The notes: generated from the sequence alone by a model not told the origin. Positions 13,946 to 26,797 are shown, counted from the first letter of the stretch. The stretch is DNA of 64,000 nt from Amphiduros pacificus (GCA_949316495.1 OX439003.1:53631879-53695878), one strand, 5' to 3'. Made by a program: numbers and translations.

Positions 13946-15975
13946 CTCAGTCACAGCCTCCCAAGTCTGAGCAGATGGTGAGTCAGTCAATCCAATCACC
14001 GATGTCTGTTCCTAACTCCACCATGGCAGGAGGACCTGGCTCAGTCGGGCCCCCTTCTGTAGGACACATGTCTAACGTAGCTAGCCCTATGCCTGCCATG
14101 TCAAACACTCCGCCGGTATCAACGTCCAACCAGTCCATCATGTCACCGTCGCCAGGTCACCCGTTATCAGCTGGTCACCCAGGTGGCGGGGCAGGACAGA
14201 GACTTACGCATTATGACCCCCCTAGCTCAGCATCATCAGGGGCACCTGCAAATGTTAATAAGAACACTATGGCTAATATCACGTCGGCTAGCCTAGCCAA
14301 TCTTGCAAAGGGTGTAGAACATTTATCAAATCAAATGCAACAGAATATGATGCAGGGTGGACCTTTCCATAATATACAGATTCAGGGGCAGATGTCAGAA
14401 ATGCCAGAGGGTCAGGGCTCTGGTGGTCCTCCCATGTCACAGCCTGGAGCGCCACCTGGAGGACAGGGACCGCCGGGGTCAGCACTAGGACATATGGCTG
14501 GTCCAGGACCTCTATCGGGTCCAGTAGGAGGGCCGAGTTCAGCTCAGAATACGCCACCTACATCCATCCCACCAGGTCCCCACAGCGGCCCTCTGCCCAT
14601 GTCCTCACAGTCATCCCACACTCCCAGCGTCAACAACACGTACGTCAACGCTAATCTGTCCATACAGCAGCTCAACATTCAGAGTGTTAACCAGCCATCA
14701 GGTATGAACCATCACGGAGGTGGGGGGCCTGGCGGCATGAACGCTTCTATGCAGATACAACAAATGAACTCTGAGATGTCACAAATGTCCAACATGTCTG
14801 GTGGACCCAACAGTGCTGGACCTACCTCCATGGCACAGCAAGCCAGTCAGTCTATGTTCATGGGCAGTGATCCCATGATGAACAAGTTCCATCCAGGCAT
14901 GCCTCAAGGTCATCCAGGGCAGCGGGCACCATTCCCAGGGCCCCAGAGGATGCCTGGAGGTATGCATGGTATGCCACCTATGTCCAGTGGCCAGGGACCT
15001 CCTCCAGAGATGATGAGCCCAGGCATGCAGAGGTCTATGAGTAATCCTGTAGGAAATGCTAATGTACAAATACAGGCAAAGACTCCTAACACTATACAGT
15101 ATCTACCAGCGCATCCTCCATCATCGCAATCGGGGCCAATGCCGTCGGGAGGACCGAAAGACTTTGACATGATGCAGAGATTCCCTTCACCTGGCCTGGA
15201 TGGCAAGGGACCCATGCCAAGTAAGGGAGGAATGCCATATGGGTTCCCAGGCGGAGGACCAGAGGGTCCAGATATGGGTATGCCCGGGATGGAGCGTATG
15301 GTTCCAGGCATGCATCCGGGAGGGCAGCCAGGGATGATGCAGGGAGGTATGATGATGCAGAGCAGAGGTGGACAGGTCATGCCAGGCATGTCACCCTATC
15401 AAGGAGGTCAAGGAATGCCCCCAGGCCCAGGACATACGCCACCTGGTGGACCTAATGGCATGATGGGAGGGCCACCTGGTGGTGATATGATGATGATGCA
15501 GGGGCAGCAGATGAGCATGAGTATGCGTAGTCCAGGCCCTATGGGTAGCCCAGGCATGAGACAAGATGGAGGTATGATCCCCGGACCGGGATCAGGGCCG
15601 GGACCCAATGGACAGTATAATATGCACTTTCAACAGTTCCAGCAACAGTTGTATGCACAAGGCAGACCCAGACAGATGAGCCCTGTAGGCATGAGTGGCC
15701 CGGGTGGCCCAGGTGGTCCGAGTGGCCCAGGAGGAGGCATGCCAGGCGGCCCAATGGGACCCATGGGAGGACCAGGACCAGGAATGGGTCGACCTGATAT
15801 GGGTATGGGCATGCCAGGTGGTCCAGGTGGCATGCAAGGCGGTATGCCAGGTGGTATGCCAGGTGGCATGCCAGGTGGCCCAGGGGGAATGTCAGGAATG
15901 CCACCAGGTGGCATGAACGGTGGCATGATGGGTCCAGGAGGAATGATGCCCAATCAGTATGGTATGATGCCATGA
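4118..15975 (+). CDS. BCL9: BCL9/legless Wnt coactivator, 3' part (two exons)
   Basis: BCL9 proteins bridge beta-catenin to Pygopus in the nuclear Wnt enhanceosome. Exon 4118-4515 ends with a Pygo-binding HD1 segment (about 4396-4490, core [14 protein letters not shown]). It closes in phase 0 at a GTGAGG donor. The second exon (12115-15975) opens in phase 0 after TTTGCAG, runs 1286 codons and stops at TGA. It contains HD2, the beta-catenin helix (12643-12717, [19 protein letters not shown]), which keeps the Arg, the two Leu and the Ile of the human interface. It also has an HD3-like helix (about 13171-13280, [15 protein letters not shown]), a basic KRKR (13750-13761), a polyQ tract (13912-13943) and long Gly/Pro/Met-rich low complexity. 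At least 1418 residues lie in these two exons. Exons 5' of 4118 are off-window or unrecognised, and an extra small exon in the 7.6 kb intron cannot be excluded. Confidence 0.9.
4830..5140. repeat. Degenerate 'CACCTCATGAAGTCATTAGC' repeat in BCL9 intron
   Basis: Around eight divergent copies of a unit of roughly 33-40 bp, each with the core CTCATGAAGTCAT and a GTTCACACC-like spacer. They directly abut the 37 bp array that starts at 5141 and appear older, because the copies differ more. No coding role is seen. Confidence 0.7.
5141..6985. repeat. 37 bp minisatellite, about 50 copies
   Basis: A head-to-tail array of a 37 bp unit with core CACCTGCAGTATGGCTGTAG, so each unit has a CTGCAG (PstI) site. 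Variants are TAGATG/TATATG, CCACTG/CTACTG, ACTGTC/ACAGTC and several units lacking 6 bp. Since 37 is not a multiple of 3, the frame rotates and short open frames of repeated peptide appear. They are not genes. The array lies within the BCL9 intron. Confidence 0.95.
7150..7290. repeat. 29 bp short tandem array
   Basis: Four copies of a 29 bp unit (core GTATGAGTGTTGGACTGGGG) spaced exactly 29 bp from 7156, with degenerate relatives on both sides (7010-7150 and 7270-7290). It is inside the BCL9 intron. Confidence 0.85.
7810..9405. repeat. 46 bp minisatellite with 736 bp higher-order unit
   Basis: About 34 copies of a 46 bp unit (core GAACGAGTATCTGGTAGAGT). Rare variants recur at an exact distance of 736 bp, which is 16 monomers: 7975 and 8711, 8121 and 8857, 8211 and 8947, 8251 and 8987, 8515 and 9251. 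The array is therefore essentially two tandem copies of one 16-monomer block, which indicates a recent block duplication. It is inside the BCL9 intron. Confidence 0.93.
9406..12114. other. BCL9 intron 3' part, unique sequence
   Basis: Unlike the rest of the intron this 2.7 kb has no tandem repeat and is less AT-rich, especially 9.6-11.9 kb. No exon with plausible splice sites and protein similarity was recognised. It could hold enhancers, but nothing in the sequence alone proves that. Confidence 0.5.
12862..13119 (+). repeat. BCL9: Collagen-like hexapeptide repeat inside BCL9
   Basis: About 86 codons form near-perfect G-x-y triplets, mostly GPMGPN with S, T, Q or A variants, from an 18 bp DNA period. 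The stretch lies between HD2 and HD3. Gly at every third residue holds almost throughout. Collagen folding is not expected in a nuclear protein, so slippage expansion of a disordered Gly/Pro/Met linker is the simpler explanation. Confidence 0.85.
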
Positions 15976-17938
15976 GGAGAAGACAAGGAATAATCCTGCT
16001 CACTGCCAGGCCAGCACAGGTGGTCTGAACTCTTACTGCAGCAAAGTGCTCTGAGTTGTATTTATTGGTGAAAGAATATTCAGTCTGAGATCAACTCCAA
16101 ATGTGCATGAACAAATATAAGCCTCAGCAAAGGCTAAGAATGACACAATGACAGAGTGACATACTGTTAAATCAAAGGTTTTTAACCCATTGTAAAACTG
16201 TCAAACATTGCAAAACAATGATCAGTACAAATATAGCAATCATTTCAAAGCAGTACTTACCCATGAAGGTACTTAGCGCCTCATGGGCATACCCTTCTAT
16301 TTGACCAATACATGGTGGAATAATGCTCAAAATATGATAGAAATTGAAAGAACACATTTCAATATTGTGATACAGAAGTGGCTATCACTTAATTTTGTAT
16401 TTATTGGAAAACAGATTGTCATAAAATGATAACTAATACAGTTGAAGAGTAGGGAGGTTGATCTCAAATGTAATATCTTTGGGTTCAGTAACTTAAATTT
16501 ATACATGTATAATAAGAATTGCTCATATCATGGCGGTACAATCAGCTGTAAAATAACAGTATGACAATTATCATTATGAGATGCAAGTGGGGGAGAGTAG
16601 TGCATTAAGGTGACAATATTGAAACATTAACTAGATGGCGCTAGATGTTCCAGCCTCACCTTGACGAGGAGGTTGTGGCATACATGACGTAGTTGTAGTC
16701 CTATATTTGGTTCATGTTGTGGTCAAAGCAAATCTCAGGGAATCTGATACAACATGTGCACACAATAATATCTAGTTTTTGGAACAGAATTATAAAACAA
16801 AATCCTGGATTTTCTGTCACTTTAATCTGTTGTCAGTTTAAAATTGTTTTTATATATCTAATGTAAAGTAGAAGTGTTGGACTACATTTGGGGTCTACAG
16901 TATGACATACATATCACAGAATGTGAATCTGTCAGTTTGGGAAGATGTCTTTAGGTCAGAATCATTTCTCCAGTGTTGAGTTATTTATTATATAAAACGA
17001 TGGGAATGATGATTTTATGGTCATATTGCATGTGAAAACTGGAGTTAGATGGTTAGAAGGTAGATATGATCAGTTAGGTGACATTTCTTCTGCATTTTAC
17101 GGTGCAATACATCCTTAGACTTGGATCTGGGATACAGCTACACTTTGAACATAAGAGAAAGAGTTGTGCACAGGAATGGCAATTGTTATAAATGCAGTTT
17201 GTATATATTTATGTGCATGAACGGATCTGAATAAGCACTGGTTGATTTTCAATTAAAAATGATCACCAGGGGTCACAGTGGTGTGAATATATATATACAT
17301 ACATATATAAAGGGCGCTACTACAAAATCAAAATATAACACAAAACAGTCTGATATATCACATGGCTACTGCTGTATAATGTCATTCAGATTTTCATTCT
17401 CAATAAAATCATTATTTCACACAACTTTCTGTAGTGAAATCAACTCAAAGGTGCTATAAAAAATGTTGGAATTTACAATTGACACCATAATTGATGTTTA
17501 TGAAAAAGCACTCAACATGACTTGCATATTTCTTTATGCTAATTCCTTTTTCTCTACATACATACCTGAAAGTATTTCTTGGGTTAGATATTTTTATGGG
17601 TGTGAATGTTATTAATTGCTGATCATTGTCTATAATATGAATCCCTTTTAAAGATTGTGTTCAGTTATTTCCTGTTTGATGCTTGCTTCTATTGTACACT
17701 TTGTTTGCATGCATAATGACTTCTTTTATTTCTGATTTGAGATGAATGTTGAAACATATGATCATGAAGAAATCCACTCTTGGTGACACGAGATATTGGG
17801 AGTTGACAATAGTTTTGTAACATACATTAGGTGGTATTGTATACTGTAAGAGAACTAACAGACAAAGGTGGTGACTCGTAAACTGCTTGATGATTTCATA
17901 CTTGTATATATTGTATATGAATGTTAGAATAAGATCTA
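15976..17938 (+). other. BCL9 3' UTR and flank
   Basis: AT-rich DNA with no coding potential after the BCL9 stop. An AATAAA at 17402-17407 is one possible polyadenylation signal, but there is no way to fix the transcript end from sequence alone. The left edge of the large tandem duplication lies at 17939-17941. Confidence 0.5.
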
Positions 17939-17941
17939 TGA

Positions 17942-19828
17942 AGAATTACAAGCCATTACATGCAAGGATGTGTACAAGGTGTTCACCAGATTGAGGGTGA
18001 ACTTGGTGGCCCCATGGCAGGGTTTAGAGGGGGAAGGGGAGGGGAGGGTCACATTTGTTTATTAGACACTTCTCTGCCACATATGATCAGCTGCATGCCC
18101 AGGTCCCAGCTTTTATTTAAAAAATATTGTCAGTTCACAGTTTTGAATGTAAATTGTCTCATTCAAGATTTGGGATTGAATGCTTGTGGTGTCCAAATTA
18201 AGATAAAAGTGACTTTTAACTCAAGTTGTGTCAGACAACAAAACAACACGGAACCTATGATAGTTTCTGGCAGGCAAACTATCTGGTAATCAGATGACTA
18301 TTTTAGACGATTTTAATCAAGTGGTAAAATCAGACACACTTCGGAAGGAGAATATCTTAAATCTAACCAATCATGCTGCCATACCAAGTCTCTGACATTA
18401 AACACAATCATTATTTAAAAATTATAAAATTATATTTTTGATATATTATATATTGGCAAAAGCTGCTTCACAATCATGTACCAATAAATTATTGTTTAAA
18501 GAAAACAAGGTCTTTGTATGGTCTTATACACAGATGAAATAACCATGTAGCAGTGGACATAAAAACTTGCAGTCAGTAGGGCAAACCCGGCAGGGCTCAA
18601 TTCAGCCAATATATTCTATAATTGTCCTCAACTGGGACTGAAGTGTAATATCTAAGATTGCAGCAGCACATCACAAACTATCAGATTTCAATTATCAAAT
18701 CTTTGAAGGTGTTGTGTCAGTTTGAATACAATGTAGTTATTTAAAAGAGGTGAGAGACTGTGGTGTGTGTGTAATATAAGCATGAGTATCAGGAATGACA
18801 GTGAATCGCAATATATCTCCTGTACATTTACTTGTAATGTATGACATGCCCACCTGAGGGCACCACAAACATGGGATGTTAGACCACCAAACTGTAAATA
18901 CTAATTAACAGATATTTTTCTAAGTTTGACATTAAACTTTGTTAAAATTGAACATCCTTGTTGTTCTTATTGTTTTTTGTAGTTAAAATGTGGATGATGA
19001 TATGTTGATGATAAAATGCCAGTGTGAGATTTCAGGTTTTGCATAACATGCTATTTTTTGACAAACCTCCCTCAAATTTTACCTACTATCCCTTATGAAC
19101 CTTTTATATGCCGTGAGAGTGGGTCTGTAAAGGAGGGGGCTGAAACTTTGTCAGACTTCACACCAACAAAATAAATAAGAACATTCCCCAACCAGCCATA
19201 GTGTCATTTTGAATATTCAATTAATGGCTGTCCATTTTATGTACTATTTTTATGTTAATATCCAATTGGGGAATTAATTATATTTTCAAGTTTAACATTT
19301 TGATTTCTTGATCAGAGCAGAAGTCGTTCTTCAGATTATGATGGACTTATGCTGTCACTCAGATTGCCCTCTTCAATTAATGCAATAATATCAACATGCA
19401 GTTCTTTTAAAAAGTTTCTTTATTTTTGGAAAATCAGTTTAAAATACTACCGTAATTACTAAGCAGACTTCCATTAATGAATTGTCAGAAATATTTTAAA
19501 ATGTTAACATTAAATTGTACGAATATAAAGTAAACAGGAAGTAGCTTATAGAAAATATCTTGATAAGTTTGAACATAAAATTATTTTGAAATGAGAATAT
19601 GCCTGACAGCAATTGCAAGATCCCCACCTCAGATTTTGTAGTTACTACTGAACATATAAAGTGTATACATTCAGAACATTGACATTATTATTTTTATTAC
19701 TATGTATCAGGAATCTATTACTAATTGACTTAATCACAGATGAATTAAAATAAAACATTAGGTACATTAGGTAACATTAGGTAACTCTCAAAATTACTTC
19801 AATGCATGGTATGGTCACACTTTGCAGT
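17942..19828. other. Gene A 3' flank, repeated at 31131-32840
   Basis: No coding exon is seen between the duplication edge and the last exon of gene A. The sequence matches 31131-32840 at high identity with small indels, for example an 18 bp duplication in copy 2 near 31500-31530. No independent repeat family was recognised in it. Confidence 0.6.
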
Positions 19829-22800
19829 TCAATGCATGGCATGGTTAGGTTTCCTGTGTATTTGAGTGTCATCCGTAATATTCCTGTGGTGCCCTCTATG
19901 TGCAGAATACACAAAATTGGATTTGTCTTTTCTTTCATAACTTCCTTTCTTATAATTTGGAAGAGAACCCCACATGTCTGCAACTGGAATTTTCAAAAAT
20001 AATTTTCATTACTAATTAATTATAACAATAAAAACTGGTGATTATAAGCTGATAATAATTATAATAATAGCCACTGATGATTGTACATTCTTCTTATCAT
20101 GAGTGAAACAGTCAAAGATAAAACGTACTGTTCAGTCAGGTGAAAAAGCAACCAAATGTAGAACAATGTCTAGCTCTAGTTTTTAATGTTAATTTTAATT
20201 ATTACAAACAAGAGCTATGAAAAATTCAAAAACATAGAGAAAATCGATTTTAGATAATTAAGTGCTTGTTACCCTGTGGTGTGTTGAGGTAATCCAAGCA
20301 ATCTGCCTGCCACATTCCTACCCCTCGCAGATCCATATTAACCGCCATATCAGATTTGATCTTCAGACTTTTCGCATTATCAAACCAAACTTGATGGATC
20401 TGACCTGATGTTTTATTCTGCCAAAAAAAAGTCAAATAAGGCATTCAAAAGAATAATAAAATTGAAATATTTGTAATAAAAACTATGATAATTCCTATGT
20501 AAGCTTGACTAAATCATGTGTGGGACTCACAGTATAAGAGAAGTAGGGAGATGCGGCCTTATCATCCCACAGGACGTCAGCAGAGGAGAGGAATGTCTTC
20601 ACGATATCAGAGAAGCATCGCTGAGTTCCCCCACAGTTGTCAACCTTACACGTATGGTCACTCTGTGTCCAAACAAACAAAAACAATGACTTATCTTAGT
20701 GTTTTTAACATTATAAAAAAATCATTGCAAAAAATATATAAAATAAAAAATAATAATATAAAAATCACTTGGAAGATTAAATATCATTTCAGTTACAGTT
20801 GTCAACCTTGCACAAAATCAAACATTTAAACAAAAAAATAAAATGATTTTGAAGATTGAATATCATTTCAGTAACATAAAAACCTTATTTTAATAGTTTA
20901 ACGTTGTGGGAATTATATGAAATAAATACCTTATAATAAGCTGAGCATGGATAATCATAGCCGTACCAAGGAACACCCACTACCAGCTTCTTTGGTGGTA
21001 TTCCTAACCCCATGAAAAACTTCAAACCTGAATGTGTGCACATATATTATCATATCATATAATGCTAAAATGCACATTTTAAGTCATTTTTGTACAATTA
21101 TAAATAATTGCTATGAAATGTCATAATGTAAATGAAGTTATGTACAGTATCATATACACAATCTTATATCTTATGTGTTAAAAGGACGTGCCTGCTGCAG
21201 TATTATTGAGTCCAGAATTTGCCCAAGCCCTACATGACCCCACCTCATCATAGGACATGACCAAGATGAAGTCCACTATATTAGCAATGGCAAGAAAGTC
21301 ATAATCTTGATATAGTGAAGGGTGCCAAGGAGAGTCAAAGGTCACCTGAAGTCAGATAAAATGTCATGAATACATTTACTGAATAATTATTGAAGGAATT
21401 CATTTTATTGAATAGTTACATCCTGTAATGTTATGATTTGCAATTTGTAATGGATGATTAAATCATCAGGAATACATTTAAAAACCTAACCACAAGCATT
21501 TTGATTAAATGTATATATTACTTGGGCCTGGGGATTAACTTTCCTGAGCGCATTTGTTAGTTCAGCAACCAGATCTGTAAGTCCCTGGCGCAGATCTGGT
21601 CTGTTAGCTGGAATGCTGTCCTCAAAATCCACATTGACTCCATCCAGGTACCGCTCCTGGACACTCTGAACCTGAGCAGCCACCCAGACACTCCGAGCTG
21701 ACGAACTGGTCAGGTTAGCTGTGGGGAAGTCAGCTGTAACACGAAAACAATCCATATCATTGAAAACTAACCATATTTTATAATTCTTAATTAATATTTT
21801 TGTATAATATGGCATAAAATCAATAATAGTAATCCAATTCATCAACCACCATATGTTTGATATTTTGGCACATCAATGTTTCAAAATACAAAAAAAATCT
21901 GAATATCGAACTGTGAATAAGCAACAAACTTCACACACATAAAAAAAATCACACTTCTCTAATATATTTCATCACTGGCAGTACTGTAGACATTTGACAG
22001 AGACTTGAACTTGTGCTGACATGTTTTAAACATTTATTTAGAGAGCAATAATATTACAATATTTACCCCCGGTTGTAACCTTTACTCCTTTGCTATGGGC
22101 ATCACAGGTTAGCAAAGGATCATGGTTATTATTGAACAAAACAACTGTTGTAATTTTGTTCCAGTCATATCGGTTCCAGTGGTCATCAGAGGTGGAAAAT
22201 GTAAAGATCTGAAAGTATCAAAAGGAGCAAGATACTCAAAGTGACAATTCATTATTTAATTTATCTATCTTAGGAATTTGCCAATTAATTAACCAGATTC
22301 CCACTAGATATATTATTTACTTCTTCAAAATAACAATATCTAAAGCAATCCATACAATCTATTTCCTTTCATTATCAAGTTATTTTTGAAAAAAATAGTC
22401 TCATGGATAATTGACTCTTTGGTTAATACTGATGACAGATTTCACGGTATGGTATGATAGTAATTGGGTACCTCCTTTTCGTGCTGTGTTTTGAGAGGTT
22501 TACACCATTCTGGGTTGCTACAAGGACATCCACTGTCAGCTTGTTTGGCTGGATAATGTGTGAGTAGATGCTTTCCCCTTTTCACATTTACATGAGCTTT
22601 CCTAAATGTATGTATTTGTTTTTCTCCTACGGAAAGGGTTATGAACATATATGTTTTAATTTTGTTAACTTTTAAACATATTGTTAAAGGCTGTTATTAA
22701 TTCAGTGGAATTTTAAAAATTAAATATGTAAAACATAACTCCTATAAACACATAACTCCTATAAATATTGAAAGTTATCTTTTGATGCATATTCTAATTA

Positions 22801-25416
22801 CAAATATCAAACTACATTATTGCAAGACAATGTTATTGCAAAGATATATAATGACCATTTTGGTAGCATCTGTACACCACTTACCTCAGGCCACCTTAAC
22901 CTCAGATAACCAAATTACAAATTATATTACAAACCAACTTCTAGATTAAGTTAAGACAAAACATATTCTCATGTGAGATGTTACATACTCTTCAAATTCT
23001 TTAAAGTCTTGAATCGAAGAGTTGAGTCCTTATGATGATTTCTTTGTAGATGTTTTGGCCCCTGTGCTGGATATGTATGATGGATATCATTTCTACTTTG
23101 TGTCTCCTTCTTTTTATAATCTGGCAGGGCACCCCACATTGCTGCAACTAAAATAGACAAAGGCATGTTTTAAAATCCCTATTTCATTTTGAGCTAATTA
23201 AAAATCTTAGATTCTGTATTATATGACACAAATAAAAATAATGGATAAGGACAATGAGCAAATTGATATTTGAATAATTTACCTTGTGTAGCATTAGAAT
23301 AATCAAGGCAATCAGCCTGAAATATGCCCACCCCACGAAGGTTCATCTTTCCAGCCTCATCATATTTGATTTTCAGACTTTTAACATTATCAAACCAAAC
23401 TTGATGAGTTTGACCTGTTGTGTTGCTCTAATAAATAAACATATATATTCTAAATTGTTCGCCAATATTAAAATAATTTCAGAGGGAATATTTATGCATT
23501 TTTAAATTAGATGAAATAATTTCAGAGGGAATATTTATGCATTTTTAATTTAGATGCATATCAATAAATTTTAGAAAATAACTTACTTTATATGTGAAAT
23601 AAGGGGATGCGGCAGAAACATCCCATAAAACATCAACAAATGGGAAATATTTCTCGATATCAAAGAGACAATGTTGTTTGCCCCCACAGTTGTCAACACT
23701 GCATGCATGGTCAGTCTGTATGGCAAAAAATATTGACAATTAAAAGTATCTTTTAAAGGTATCTGTCTAGTTTAAAAAATCGTTCAAGTTAAGATGTGGG
23801 TAAGCAATTCATGTAAACTACTTCCATATATTTACTGGGCAAAGCCAGCAGGCATCTCCCTTAGATTACCTTGTTATATGCTGCACAGGGATAGTCATAG
23901 CCATACCAAGGCACACCCAAAACCAACTTGTTTGCTGGTATCCCTAGATTTATGTATTCATTAATACCTGTAAAAAATATGCATTTTATTCAAATAAATA
24001 TTCTTTCACATATATGGGAGTTAATATAAATATTTCTTGGAAAAAGTCATGATTGACAATGATCTGTAAACACATTAAATCAAATGCCTCAAAACTGATT
24101 ATCAAAAGGTGTCGATTTTAGAATGAGACCAGTACATTAAGATTGGCCAGTGTTACCACAGAGTATAGCCTGGCAAGGGTTTAAACAAATAATTACATAG
24201 AACCCTCATTTTCACAATGACTTAGGTATAATTGAATTCCTAAAAAAAATTATTAACATGGAAAAAAGTGAAGTCCTAGGGAGCTACAATAACCAATATT
24301 TCAACTGGTTTCTTTGGAATAATTCATGCTATGATAAATACAAGGAAACAAATCAACATGGCAGCTATGAATTTTTGCGCTCAGGTTTAAACTGACAGCA
24401 ATTTTATCATCTAGTAAAAGGTATACCGGTAAATAAAGATAACAGTTTTGATGTTTCATAATCTTAAAAGTTGAGATTAACATTTTTGTGAATACTCTCC
24501 TCCAAAATAATTATTTGCAGTTCAATACAGTCTGTCTATGATAATAGCTAGAGGTGATGTAGCTAAAGCTTGCCTGCCACTGTAACATTCAAGGCTGAGT
24601 TAGCCCAGGCTTTACACTCCCAACTCTCATCATATGCCATCACAAAGAAGAAATCCACAATCTTTCCTATGGCTACATAGTCATAGGATCGTGGTGTTGT
24701 CGGATAAACAGCTGAATCAAATGTTATCTGAATTATAAGCCAAAAGAAATATGTCAGTAGTGGTGGCAATAATAAAAATTATTCAGACAATAAAATATGC
24801 AATATTTTAATTTCTAGGAAAATAGTTATATAACATAGGCCAATGGCCTGAGAGTTATGCCGATCATTGCTTTTTTGTAATGTTTGTGAATATTGTCTGG
24901 AAACTGCTTCATTAATGATCATTTTAATCCTTTCCCAGAGCAGACTTGAGCAGATGATAATGTTGATTTATCAAAAGGCAAGTTACATATTGAAATTGGC
25001 CCAACTACCTCTGACCAGTGGTTTCAGAGGAGAAGATCAAAGTTGACAGACAGAATGATAAAAAATTCCCCCCATCACTCCAGATGCTATAACTAAAAAG
25101 CCTATTGTGATTACCTGAGCAAGAGGGTTGTTTTTCCTGATAGCAGGTCTGAGTTCTGCCACTAGATCTGTGAGTCCTTGTCTCAAATCAGACCTGCCAG
25201 GTGGGATGCTACCCTCATAGTCAACATTAACACCATCTAGGAAGTTGTCTATGATATCCTGCACCTGTTCTGCCACCCAGATGCTCCGGGCTGTGACATT
25301 GGTCAGGCTGGCAGTAGGAATGTCAACTGTAATACAAACAACATAATAATCTAGTTTTCTTCACATTTGTTTAGTTATGAAACTTGTTAAGGACAAAGAA
25401 AATAAAGAATACAAAA

Positions 25417-25453
<37 letters not shown>

Positions 25454-25988
25454 GAATATGCAAAGATGGAGCCCACCTTCTCTGGTTACTCTCACCCCCT
25501 TGCTGTGGGCATAACAGGTCAGCTGGGGATCATGCTTGGCAATGGACATACTTATGGATGTCATCTTGTCCCAGTCATATTTATTCCAATTAGTGTCAGA
25601 ATCAGAAAAGGCAAATACCTACAAAACAAAGTTTTACAAATGTTTGAGAATTATATTTATTTTTACTCAATCTTTTTGCACCATTGAAAAGAGGGAATCT
25701 ATGTACCCAACCCATTTCCAATAAGTACAATATTTAGCGTTTAAAACCTCATAGAAAAATCTCATCTTCAGTGTTATACTCTCAGTTTTTAAACCAAATG
25801 ATAGATTTGTATGTATCAATCCAGCAATATAATAAAAGTATTACCTCCTTTTTATATTGGACTTGTACAGGTTTGCACCAGTCAGGATTACTGCAGGGAC
25901 ACTTACTGCCACCCTGGTACGTGAACGTGGCCTGCGACTGGCTTACAAAATGGGTCACAATCACTACGACCAAAAGTCTCACAGGCAT
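19829..25988 (-). CDS. CTBS: Gene A: two-domain di-N-acetylchitobiase (GH18-GH18)
   Basis: CTBS is a lysosomal GH18 enzyme that trims the reducing-end GlcNAc from the N-glycan chitobiose core. Predicted coding exons: 25845-25988, 25477-25618, 25115-25326, 24574-24727, 23870-23967, 23587-23715, 23283-23427, 22989-23147, 22472-22626, 22067-22208, 21522-21733, 21192-21345, 20930-21027, 20531-20662, 20273-20417, 19829-19983. All phases agree, giving 791 residues. Exon 1 has a signal peptide (MPVRLLVVVIVTHFV) and CPCSNPDWC. Exon 8 ends in phase 1 (GTATGT donor) and exon 9 starts in phase 1 with a new CPCSNPEWC, so domain 2 has no signal peptide or start of its own. Both domains keep DGVNVD(Y/F)E. 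Domain 1 has GVGIFQAD where domain 2 has GVGMWQAD. Two donors are GC (after 24574 and 21192). If the exon 8 donor is ignored a stop follows at once, giving a possible single-domain isoform. Confidence 0.85.
22472..23147 (-). other. CTBS: Gene A interdomain linker exons 8 and 9
   Basis: Exon 22989-23147 carries the domain 1 C-terminus (MWGALPDYKK) plus a basic tail. Exon 22472-22626 carries a basic Lys/His-rich spacer and the N-terminal Cys motif of domain 2. Donor AAGA|GTATGT and acceptor TTTCCGTAG join in phase 1 and create an Arg codon. Reading through the donor gives a TAA at 22981-22983. Confidence 0.8.
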
Positions 25989-26029
25989 GGTAGAAGGTGA
26001 TTGCTGAAACTGAACATCATTGGAGTTTA

Positions 26030-26111
26030 CCTTCCGAGACATCCACCAAGACAAAGTGACAATATATAGTGTGTAAGAATTAATAATTAATTTTAATAAT
26101 GTCCATTTTGT
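26030..26111 (-). other. Gene A 5' flank of first coding exon
   Basis: A TTTCAG acceptor-like site lies about 18 bases upstream of the gene A start codon, and equivalent acceptors sit 8-20 bases upstream of the starts in B, C and D. A 5' UTR intron is therefore likely, with the real promoter farther upstream (about 27.7 kb for gene A). Confidence 0.5.
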
Positions 26112-26112
26112 T

Positions 26113-26728
26113 GGCCACGGGCCGTGGCGCAGTAGGTTAGAGCACCAGCACATTAGCAGTTCCTCTGTGGTGATCCAAAGGTTGTGGGTTCGATCCCCGG
26201 CCATGCCAAGATTGAACTCAGGACACAATTTCCCATATGAGCTGAGGCCCGTGCCTAAAGGGTTAATCCGTTGTCCTTGTAAATCTGTGACCGGGTGGGT
26301 TGTCATGTCAAGGACCTGTGACATGACAATTCAGTGAGGCAGCACTATATCTGCTACAAGTAGGTCTCATCACGAAATGACCGACATAATACTATGCAGT
26401 GCAAGAACTCTGTCATGGGCAACAATATAAAATATTTGCTGGTCAAATATGACATGACATTGTTTGAGGTGAAGAGTAAAAGCATATGTGAATTGCAATA
26501 TATGATTAACCAAAAATGGGCCTGTTCCATAAATGATGTATACATTGACTATTCTAGTGTGATACATGAATCAGTCATGATGAGGGATGGCTTAATTCCT
26601 TTTGTTTTAAACTGTGGTGATTGCCTTTTAACAATTGAATATCTTTGTCCTATATGAATTGAATGTTTTTTTAATGGTGTGTATTGTTTTATCATTGTAA
26701 TTGTATTTACCTTGAGTACGTAATAAAG

Positions 26729-26797
<69 letters not shown>

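Noticed and set aside
12471-16003. Many 60-160 codon antisense or shifted frames over the BCL9 exon
   Set aside because: Shadows of Gly/Pro-rich codons, with no independent start context or family similarity.
26126-26197. tRNA gene with A and B boxes
   Set aside because: The same sequence recurs as a SINE head at 35341-35671 with target duplications, and no full cloverleaf was confirmed.
25782-26324. Upstream in-frame Met extending gene A by about 110 codons
   Set aside because: The extension is SINE sequence. The signal peptide starts at 25988, as in genes B, C and D.
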